Of a stretch of 64,000 nt of DNA, positions 57,877 to 64,000 are shown piece after piece. The notes beneath the pieces are model-generated. The model was not told where the DNA came from. It saw only the letters and a program-made list of their open reading frames with translations, and made no database searches. The position numbers and the translations under genes are program-made. Each line of letters starts with the position of its first letter. The stretch's first letter is position 1. Where the stretch lies: assembly GCF_025145845.1 (NCBI RefSeq), contig NZ_CP102253.1, forward strand, positions 1,240,001-1,304,000, given 5' to 3'. This DNA comes from Alistipes shahii WAL 8301 (lineage in GTDB: Bacteria > Bacteroidota > Bacteroidia > Bacteroidales > Rikenellaceae).

Positions 57877-60168
57877 ATGATGCGATTAAATAAAATAATA
57901 CCATTGACATTTTTCTACCTATTTTTAGGTTGCTATCAAACAGTCGCTTGGGGGCAAACGATTAACGGAAAAATAATAGATGACAAACAACTACCTATAG
58001 ACGGTGCGACTATTATTTTGCAAGCAATGGATTCGACCTATATAGGCGCATCCATTTCCAATTCCGACGGCATATTCGTTTTTAAAAGCCAACAGAAAGA
58101 ATACCGCTTGATAATACAACACCTTTTATATGAGACTAAACAAATGGTAGGTAAGGGAAATAATGCTGGAACTATTCAACTTCAACCTCAAGACTATGCT
58201 TTGGATGAAGTTATTATAAAAGCAGAACATCCTTTTGCAAAAGTAGAGAATGGACTTTTAGGATATAATCTTGCTGTTCTTACCCAAAATCAACTCGTAA
58301 ACAATGCTTATGAAGCATTGACAAAGATACCGGGAGTACAAGAAGATAGAGGAATACTAACTTTGGCTGGAGCAGGAAAACTGACTGTTATTTTAAATGG
58401 TAAACCTACAACAATGGATGCCGGACAACTTGAAACAATTCTGCGCAATACTCCGGTTAGTCGTATAGAAAAAGCAGAAGTAATGTACAGTGCGCCTCCT
58501 GAATATCATGTACGGGGTGCAGCTATTAATATGGTTTTAAAACATTCAAACGACTACTCTTTTCAGGGGGAGATAAGTGCTAACTATAAAAACCAATATT
58601 TCAATGATGGAGGAATGAATGGAAACTTTCGTTTATCAACTCCCAAAATGGCTTTTGATGTAATGTACGGAGCAAATAACGTAAAAAAGATGGAGTACAT
58701 AGACCTTGATTCCAAACATACACAAAAAGGTGAACTACATAATATCATACAAAATGAACAGTTGCGTAGCAAGTACTGGAAACACGACCTTAGAGCAGCT
58801 TTTGAGTATAACTTCAACAACAAAAACAATATCAATATAGCATACACAGGTAGTTATACCCCCGACCAGTATAATAATAGCCGGACATCAGGCAATTACC
58901 AAACCAGCAATGTCGATAAATATATTGACAATCAAATGCGCAATATTACATTGCAATATCATTCAGGCTTTGGACTTGACATAGGTGGTGATTATACATA
59001 TTATACTTCTAATAATGCCCAAAGACTATATGCTGATTATCAAGATGGAAGTCAGAGTAGTTTCTCTATGGTTGGTGGACAAAAAATAGACCGCTACTCT
59101 ATCTATGCAGACCAGAAACAATCTCTATCAAAAGGATGGAATCTGGGTTATGGAATTTCCTATCGATTTGCCAAAGATCTTGATTTTCAAACTTATGATA
59201 AAGTGACAGGTAACATTCAAACTCAAAATACATATTCCAATCTAAGAGAACAAACTACCAGCTTTTATGTATCATTGAGCAAAAACTATACAACAGGTAC
59301 ATCTTTATCCGTTTCTGCTACGGGAGAATATTATACTATTGGAAATTATCATAAATGGGCAGTTTATCCACAAGCATCGTTGACTTATTTTAAAACACCG
59401 AAACATGTGTTTCAACTTTCATTATCTACGGACAAAACTTATCCAAGCTATTGGGATATGCAATCTTCCGTCAGCTATCTTAATGGATATACAGAATTAT
59501 GGGGAACACCGAATTTGAAGCCAATGACGAATTATAATCTGAATGGAAGCTATATTTTTTTGAATAAGTATATTCTTAGCCTGTTTTTCACGCATACATC
59601 AGATTATTTCACACAAGCTGCCTATCAATCTACTGACAGGCTGGCACTAATCTATAAAAACACAAATTGGAACTATATGCAGGTGTGGGGAGCAAATATC
59701 ATATTACCCTTTAAAGTAGGAAACTGGCTGGATTCCCGATTAACCTTAGTCGGTATGCAAATGCACCAACGCTGTGATGATTTTTTCGACATCCCTTTCA
59801 ATCGTAAGAAATGGGTATTTAGCGGCACACTGGATAATACATTTAAAGTAAATAAGAATTTGTCTTTCGAGTTAATGGGAAATGTACAGACCCCCGTCAT
59901 ACAAGGGACATTTGATATAGAATCTATTTTTAATCTCACTGCCGGATTGCGATGGAATTTCGCAAATGATAAATTGAGTTTATCTGTCCGTTGCTATGAC
60001 ATATTTGATACAGGGATGCCTGCAACAAAAGTCCGTTTCAAAGGGCAAAACTTGAATATGGATAGCGGATTTTATTCACGAGCATTTACTCTGCATTTCA
60101 GTTATCGCTTTGGTGGATATAAGAAAAAGGAGATAAAAGGAGTAGATACATCAAGATTTAGATACTAA
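57877..60168 (+). CDS. Outer-membrane beta-barrel receptor, TonB-receptor related
   Basis: 763 residues. A signal peptide (TFFYLFLGCYQTVAWGQ) is followed by a carboxypeptidase-like regulatory domain (TINGKIIDDKQLPIDGATII), a plug-like domain (NNAYEALTKIPGVQEDRGIL, LTVILNGKPTTMDAGQLETI) and a large barrel ending SRAFTLHFSYRFGGYKKKE. This is the outer-membrane-beta-barrel family often regulated together with signalling genes in Bacteroidetes. No SusD partner. Ligand unknown. Confidence 0.87.
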   Translation: MMRLNKIIPLTFFYLFLGCYQTVAWGQTINGKIIDDKQLPIDGATIILQAMDSTYIGASISNSDGIFVFKSQQKEYRLIIQHLLYETKQMVGKGNNAGTIQLQPQDYALDEVIIKAEHPFAKVENGLLGYNLAVLTQNQLVNNAYEALTKIPGVQEDRGILTLAGAGKLTVILNGKPTTMDAGQLETILRNTPVSRIEKAEVMYSAPPEYHVRGAAINMVLKHSNDYSFQGEISANYKNQYFNDGGMNGNFRLSTPKMAFDVMYGANNVKKMEYIDLDSKHTQKGELHNIIQNEQLRSKYWKHDLRAAFEYNFNNKNNINIAYTGSYTPDQYNNSRTSGNYQTSNVDKYIDNQMRNITLQYHSGFGLDIGGDYTYYTSNNAQRLYADYQDGSQSSFSMVGGQKIDRYSIYADQKQSLSKGWNLGYGISYRFAKDLDFQTYDKVTGNIQTQNTYSNLREQTTSFYVSLSKNYTTGTSLSVSATGEYYTIGNYHKWAVYPQASLTYFKTPKHVFQLSLSTDKTYPSYWDMQSSVSYLNGYTELWGTPNLKPMTNYNLNGSYIFLNKYILSLFFTHTSDYFTQAAYQSTDRLALIYKNTNWNYMQVWGANIILPFKVGNWLDSRLTLVGMQMHQRCDDFFDIPFNRKKWVFSGTLDNTFKVNKNLSFELMGNVQTPVIQGTFDIESIFNLTAGLRWNFANDKLSLSVRCYDIFDTGMPATKVRFKGQNLNMDSGFYSRAFTLHFSYRFGGYKKKEIKGVDTSRFRY

Positions 60169-60180
60169 TTCAAAAATGAT

Positions 60181-60432
60181 ATGAGAACATTGTTACTAAT
60201 TCTGAGTGTTTTATGTTTTGGTTCATGCAAAACATCATTGATTACCTATCGAAATGGATATATATTTGACAAGCAAGGTGAAACGATTGGTAATTATACT
60301 AACGGGTATATTTATAGTTCAAAGAGAATACTTAAAGGATATTATTCCAATGGGTATATTTATGATGATAATCACAATATTGTAGGAAATTATGCAAATG
60401 GATATGTAAAAATGAAAAACAAAGATGATTAA
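60181..60432 (+). CDS. Lipoprotein with NGYIY repeats (4-fold beta-flower type)
   Basis: 83 residues. The signal MRTLLLILSVLCFGSC gives a lipobox. The mature part repeats Y-x-N-G-Y-I-[FY] four times at 16-19-residue spacing (YRNGYIF, YTNGYIY, YSNGYIY, YANGYVK). Such repeats fit the small '4-fold beta flower' fold. It starts 12 bp after the receptor gene, likely same operon. Function unknown. Confidence 0.68.
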   Translation: MRTLLLILSVLCFGSCKTSLITYRNGYIFDKQGETIGNYTNGYIYSSKRILKGYYSNGYIYDDNHNIVGNYANGYVKMKNKDD

Positions 60433-60452
60433 TAATATAATTTCAACACTAC

Positions 60453-60692
60453 ATGGAAAGTGTATTACAACAGAGATTTTTCCGTTTATTATCGGAATAC
60501 TCGCAGTATGAAGTTTCTGAATTAGAGTTAACAGAAGCCATTGAAGAATTGGCTATCCATTTAGCAGATTCCAGTATGAACGAGCAGGATTACAACGTTT
60601 TACTGCGTTATTTTTCCTTTGGTTTACACCGTCTTAAATCGTATCGTGTACGGTTTGAGCAAGAAAAAAATGCCCTATCTGCATCTAATTGA
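60453..60692 (+). CDS. Small helical hypothetical protein (79 aa)
   Basis: MESVLQQRFFRLLSEYSQYE with acidic helices; no membrane segment. Overlaps the next gene by 23 bp. Family unknown; it may cooperate with the RteC-like protein. Confidence 0.6.
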   Translation: MESVLQQRFFRLLSEYSQYEVSELELTEAIEELAIHLADSSMNEQDYNVLLRYFSFGLHRLKSYRVRFEQEKNALSASN

Positions 60693-61065
60693 TGAAGCGA
60701 TAGGGCTTTTAAACACTGAAATACGCCTTATTGAATGGCGCATCAAGTACCCGAACCAACTACAGCAATGTATTAATAAACAAATCATTTCTCCTCTTTT
60801 TCTTGCAGACAAAACAACTCTTATCAACATCATGGAAATGGTAAGCGGTCTGTTCCTCTCCAAAGACATCGTATATAAGAACGGAAAGCCTGCCTATTTG
60901 GTGGATTTATCTAAAGGCTTTGAATGGTTGTTCAATATCAAGATAGGCGACTATTACCAAAAACATGAGGACGTGATAAAACGGAAGCCGGGCAAACTGA
61001 CCGAATTTCTTAATGGACTGGCAGACCTAATCAAAAAGGAACATGACAAGAAAGGATATAGATAA
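60670..61065 (+). CDS. RteC-like regulator (131 aa)
   Basis: Starts MPYLHLIDEAIGLLNTEIRL. The C-terminal half, 'PLFLADKTTLINIMEMVSGL' ... 'FEWLFNIKIGDYYQKHEDVI' ... KLTEFLNGLADLIKKEH, follows the RteC domain order (strand, winged helix, terminal helix). RteC activates excision genes of CTnDOT, so it probably regulates excision or mobilization here. ATG 60670 is preferred; the frame opens at 60619. Confidence 0.62.
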   Translation: MPYLHLIDEAIGLLNTEIRLIEWRIKYPNQLQQCINKQIISPLFLADKTTLINIMEMVSGLFLSKDIVYKNGKPAYLVDLSKGFEWLFNIKIGDYYQKHEDVIKRKPGKLTEFLNGLADLIKKEHDKKGYR

Positions 61066-61084
61066 TCAGCAACTTATGGTTTAT

Positions 61085-61114
61085 TTATAGGGGATTCCAT
61101 TAGTTCCCCTATAA
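61085..61114 (+). terminator. Terminator after the RteC-like gene
   Basis: TTATAGGGGA / TCCCCTATAA, 10-bp stem, then TTTCTTT. Confidence 0.75.
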
Positions 61115-61168
61115 TTTCTTTGCATCCATTTTTAGAACTTTGCTTCATCAATCGATTGACAAATAAGA

Positions 61169-61528
61169 ATGTATAACCTGAAACATGAAGCAATTATGTA
61201 TATAGAGAATGACGAATTTGGTGAATGGATGCAGAAGCTGTATGCCAAACTGGAAGAACTCTGCAAAGATGTACGGGTACTACGCAATGCAGACAGGGTA
61301 CTGCCCGAAGATGACAACCTATTGGATAATCAGGACTTGTGCCTGCTGTTCAAAGTAAGTATCAAAACCCTGCAACGCTACCGGGCTCTCGGTGCGCTGC
61401 CATACTTCACTATCAACGGAAAAGTGTATTACAAGGCTTCCGATGTACGGGAGTTCATCAAAGAAAGGTTCAGTATTACCACGCTACGCCAGTTCGAGAA
61501 AGAACACTGCACGAAGAAAAAGAAGTAA
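61169..61528 (+). CDS. Helix-turn-helix, excisionase-like protein (119 aa)
   Basis: The pattern 'LLDNQDLCLLFKVSIKTLQR' and YRALGALPYFTINGKVYYKA has the HTH-plus-wing plan of MerR/Xis-like factors. The N-terminal 55 residues are helical. An internal start at 61196 (MYIENDEFGEW) is equally likely. It is analogous to the gene at 5006 in element 1. Its likely role is in excision of the int3 element (inference). Confidence 0.75.
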   Translation: MYNLKHEAIMYIENDEFGEWMQKLYAKLEELCKDVRVLRNADRVLPEDDNLLDNQDLCLLFKVSIKTLQRYRALGALPYFTINGKVYYKASDVREFIKERFSITTLRQFEKEHCTKKKK

Positions 61529-61534
61529 ATCTAA

Positions 61535-61577
61535 AAAGCCGGAACGGTGAATGTACTTCATCATTTGTTCCGGCTTT
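61535..61577. terminator. Convergent terminator
   Basis: AAAGCCGGAAC (61535-61545) pairs with GTTCCGGCTTT (61567-61577), between convergent genes. Confidence 0.8.
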
Positions 61578-61583
61578 CCCTGC

Positions 61584-62303
61584 TTATGGCTTGCCCAACT
61601 TATCGGCTTCTTTCTTTAGCTGTTCGGCTTGCTCGTTCAACAGCCTTGCACGTTCCAACGCTTCCGCCTGCTTTTGGATGCGGTATTCAAAATCCATCAC
61701 TGAATCGGTCAGACTTCGGATAAAACCGTTATCCCGTTGCCACTTGAACTTGTTTTCCAGCATATCAAAAGTTTCCCCTTCTGCCTGTCCTTGCATCAGC
61801 AAATAGCGGTATTTCATATCGTTGTCCTGCAACTGCTGCATACGTTCAGCTAAACGGACATTTAAGAATATGGAAGCGGAACAGATAACCAGCACAGCCG
61901 AAAAAAGAAACAATTCCGGACGAATCCAAGAAGCGACTTTGTTGTAAATCCGTTGATAGAGCGGTAAGGGTGCAGCTTCCTCTTTATCCGTCTTGCAAGA
62001 GCCCAAAGCGTCAATCATTACCTTGAAACAACGGTAGGTTTCCAATACTATTTTCTTGGTGTCCTCGATATGTTTCTGCTGACCTTGCATCCTGTTCCTT
62101 ATCTCGTCAAGCTGGCTTCGGATAGCCTGCAAATCCTTTTCGGGAACAGCCGGGTTACTATGCAGTTCCGACAATGCCTGTTCGATTGCGTTCAGTCTTT
62201 CGAGAGTTTCCTCCCGACTGGCTGGCGTCACCTGTGTTTCCTGCTTCTCTTTCAGTTCTGTAACCATTGAGAGAAGCCCCTCTAAAATCAAATTTTCCTC
62301 CAT
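61584..62303 (-). CDS. Coiled-coil membrane protein of the mobilization module (239 aa)
   Basis: Residues 1-110 are coiled coil (REETLERLNAIEQALSELHS), one membrane span lies near 143-161 (LFLFSAVLVICSASIFLNV), and a second coiled coil follows to the end (YRIQKQAEALERARLLNEQA). It starts 4 bp after the relaxase stop, so it belongs to the mob operon. It may tether the relaxosome to the membrane (inference). Confidence 0.72.
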   Translation of the reverse strand: MEENLILEGLLSMVTELKEKQETQVTPASREETLERLNAIEQALSELHSNPAVPEKDLQAIRSQLDEIRNRMQGQQKHIEDTKKIVLETYRCFKVMIDALGSCKTDKEEAAPLPLYQRIYNKVASWIRPELFLFSAVLVICSASIFLNVRLAERMQQLQDNDMKYRYLLMQGQAEGETFDMLENKFKWQRDNGFIRSLTDSVMDFEYRIQKQAEALERARLLNEQAEQLKKEADKLGKP

Positions 62304-62307
62304 GTAT

Positions 62308-63231
62308 TTACAGTTTAAGTTGTTTTTTCTTTTTCTTCTTCTTTCTCAAAAAGGAATCATCGGGTATTTCATCAGCCGGGGCTGACAAACCGGAAAACAG
62401 ACCGTCTAAACCTACAATAAAAGAATTATTCGCTTTGTCGGGTGCTGATACTGATTTCTGAATAGGTGCAGTAACCGTCTGCTTATTGCTTCCGACTATC
62501 GCCTGCCCTACATCCCCAAAACATTTATCCAGTTTGGAGAAACTGAAATTACGGTCTATTTCCGAACCCTTGAACGTGTATTCGCCTTTGGAAAAGGAAA
62601 CGCCCTGTATCTCGCCCGTCTGCCCCTTATACTTGAACAGGATAGTAATACCCTTTTCCACTAACCGTTCCTGTAACTGCTGCCAGTTCTTGGACTTTCC
62701 GATTTCATTCTTTACAGCGTTGTAAATCTCGTATTTCGATTTGTCCGGCTCTTTCAAGCGGTGCTGCTTTACTTGTTCTTTTCCACCAGCGAAATAAAGC
62801 CCGTGTTTGGCTTTCAGCTTCTTGCATACTTGTTCGTTACGGTACATATCGTTCCTGTCCGAAATAGTCTTGCCGCTGTTGTCTATACGGTTGAACACGA
62901 TATGCACGTGCGGATGCTCCCGATCTTGATGGCGCACGATGATATACTGCGTATCGGTAATTTTCATTTCACGCATATATTCCTGCGCAAGCTGTATCAT
63001 CTTCTCGTCTGTCAATTTGGGTGCATCCACTGCCGAATAGCTTAACGCAATATGTCCGACTGGCTTTTTCAAGTCGGGATTCATCCCGGTCTGCATACAG
63101 AAGCTGCGGATTATATCTCCCTGACTTTCTGTCAGTACCCCGTCCGCATGGAGCAAAGCCGCCTGTTCCTTGCCCAACACATAGTTTACGCAGCCCTTAA
63201 ACCCGCTTCCCTTTTTTATTTTTCCAATCAT
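62308..63231 (-). CDS. mobB: MOBP-type relaxase
   Basis: 307 residues. MIGKIKKGSGFKGCVNYVLG at the start and HQDREHPHVHIVFNRID (three-histidine motif III) identify a mobilization nuclease. It would nick oriT and stay bound to the 5' end. The last residues are a lysine run (RKKKKKKKKQLKL) encoded by a long A-rich tract, a possible slippage site. Its start overlaps the MobC-like gene by 35 bp. The symbol is by analogy. Confidence 0.88.
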   Translation of the reverse strand: MIGKIKKGSGFKGCVNYVLGKEQAALLHADGVLTESQGDIIRSFCMQTGMNPDLKKPVGHIALSYSAVDAPKLTDEKMIQLAQEYMREMKITDTQYIIVRHQDREHPHVHIVFNRIDNSGKTISDRNDMYRNEQVCKKLKAKHGLYFAGGKEQVKQHRLKEPDKSKYEIYNAVKNEIGKSKNWQQLQERLVEKGITILFKYKGQTGEIQGVSFSKGEYTFKGSEIDRNFSFSKLDKCFGDVGQAIVGSNKQTVTAPIQKSVSAPDKANNSFIVGLDGLFSGLSAPADEIPDDSFLRKKKKKKKQLKL

Positions 63232-63580
63232 CCGACAACTGGTTTATAATTTCGACAATCCTGTTTTTCAGTTTCACCAGTTCCACAGCCACCAGTGCGA
63301 AACCTCCGGCATTTGCCCGGTGTGCCAGTTGGTTGATGTTGTTGGCTTCCCCTGCCAGCTTGCGGATGGTGTCCGCATCCTGCCTATTCAGCCGGGGTAT
63401 GACCTCTGCCGAAACAACTGCCTGCCGGACATACTCACTGACACGCAACCCGGCTTCTCCGGCTCTCTTTCTGATGGCGTAATACTGCAACTCGGTCAGT
63501 TTCGTACTGACAACCCGTTGCTGCTTCTCTATCCGTTTCTTTGCCGGACGTCCCCCCGGCTTATCCTTTATATTCGTCAT
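63197..63580 (-). CDS. mobC: MobC-like relaxosome accessory protein
   Basis: 127 residues, basic N-terminus (GGRPAKKRIEKQQRVVSTKL) then the MobC pattern 'LTELQYYAIRKRAGEAGLRV' SEYVRQAV and GEANNINQLAHRANAGG. MobC proteins bind oriT and help the relaxase melt it. First gene of the leftward mob operon, 70 bp from the oriT-like hairpin. Confidence 0.88.
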   Translation of the reverse strand: MTNIKDKPGGRPAKKRIEKQQRVVSTKLTELQYYAIRKRAGEAGLRVSEYVRQAVVSAEVIPRLNRQDADTIRKLAGEANNINQLAHRANAGGFALVAVELVKLKNRIVEIINQLSDDWKNKKGKRV

Positions 63581-63649
63581 AGGTTTTTACGTTTAAATGG
63601 TGTCTTAAAAATTGCGACCAACGGGAGAAATTTTCTTTGCGGTGAGCAA

Positions 63650-63687
63650 AGCAAGGTAGTTTCGGTTTACCGAAACATAACCTTGCT
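63650..63687. other. Candidate oriT hairpin of the int3 element
   Basis: AGCAAGGT (63650-63657) and ACCTTGCT (63680-63687) enclose a second perfect stem GTTTCGGT (63659-63666) / ACCGAAAC (63669-63676). It lies between the primase and mobC genes, where oriT is found in MobC/MOBP elements. Confidence 0.6.
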
Positions 63688-63725
63688 CTCCAAATAAACC
63701 GCCAGCCGTTGGTAGTCCTGCCGGA

Positions 63726-64000
63726 CTAAATGCCCCTGCCTCTCTTTTGTCTTGGGGCGGCACGTTGTCCGGTTTCCTGCTTCGTTTCCTGCACTTGGCT
63801 GGCTGCGTTTTTCTGTTCCTGCTTCCTGCCGCACAGATAATCGTTCAAGTCCGAATATCCCCTATAATTGTGCGAGAAGTCACGCACACGGTAGGGGTAT
63901 TCCAATTCGATAGCCCGTGTCGCTTCATATCCAGCCTTGTCATTGTCAAGCATACAGTGGATGCGTTCATACGGGTACAGCACGTCAATGGCTTTCGACA
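63726..64000 (-). CDS. Toprim-domain DNA primase, C-terminal part (5' end outside window)
   Basis: The frame is open to the window edge. 'ERIHCMLDNDKAGYEATRAI' carries the LDNDxAG toprim motif of small mobile-element primases (usually with an N-terminal CHC2 zinc finger, not visible here). The tail is glutamine-rich and basic. It would prime the transferred strand or the element's replication. Confidence 0.78.
   Translation of the reverse strand, partial: SKAIDVLYPYERIHCMLDNDKAGYEATRAIELEYPYRVRDFSHNYRGYSDLNDYLCGRKQEQKNAASQVQETKQETGQRAAPRQKRGRGI

Overview
The window looks like a chromosomal segment of a GC-rich gut Bacteroidales, with Alistipes/Rikenellaceae my best guess. This rests on TTTG / TAnnTTTG promoters, Bacteroidales-type integrases, TonB receptors with their partner families, and the host-like high GC of 1-41 kb against the AT-rich right third. 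The genus is inference. Apart from the first 2 kb, almost everything belongs to mobile elements or their remains.

Layout. 1-2042: 3' end of a chromosomal alpha-2-macroglobulin gene with an intact thioester motif. About 2.1-39.9 kb: a mobilizable element (element 1), bounded on each side by the same perfect 36-bp sequence about 110 bp upstream of a tyrosine integrase gene. It holds integrase int1, an IS4-family insertion with a 9-bp target duplication, two excisionase-like HTH genes, a run of small accessory ORFs of which three are broken, a RecD2-like helicase, a PIN nuclease, SSB, HU, a degenerate serine recombinase, a rightward gene cluster ending in a MobV relaxase and an OmpA protein, and a leftward seven-gene cargo operon (26.4-34.1 kb). 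The operon encodes a DUF4876 lipoprotein, a TonB receptor, a DUF6850 barrel, two thioredoxin-like proteins, a CcdA-like (ArsG-type) membrane protein and a cupin. After it come toxin-antitoxin genes and remnants, four more accessory ORFs, and an orphan cobalamin riboswitch driving a truncated BtuB fused by deletion to a DUF4143 remnant.

About 39.9-41.06 kb: a second related integrase (int2) cut off before its catalytic tyrosine, which suggests two related elements once sat in tandem. 41.06-52.42 kb: AT-rich DNA with a SIR2-HerA pair (the anti-phage Nezha type) followed on the same strand by DinD and four tightly spaced enzyme-like genes. Next to these lie decayed CTnDOT-like transfer genes (DUF3408, MobA-like, a frameshifted RteC-like gene), an AraC regulator and the C-terminal half of a DUF4374 lipoprotein.

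52.42 kb to the window end: left part of a third element with int3, a DUF1016 nuclease, two tandem Crp/Fnr regulators, an acetyltransferase, an outer-membrane receptor set, an RteC-like and an HTH regulator, and a leftward mobilization module (MobC, MOBP-type relaxase, coiled-coil protein, primase) with an oriT-like hairpin. No rRNA, tRNA or CRISPR array was seen.
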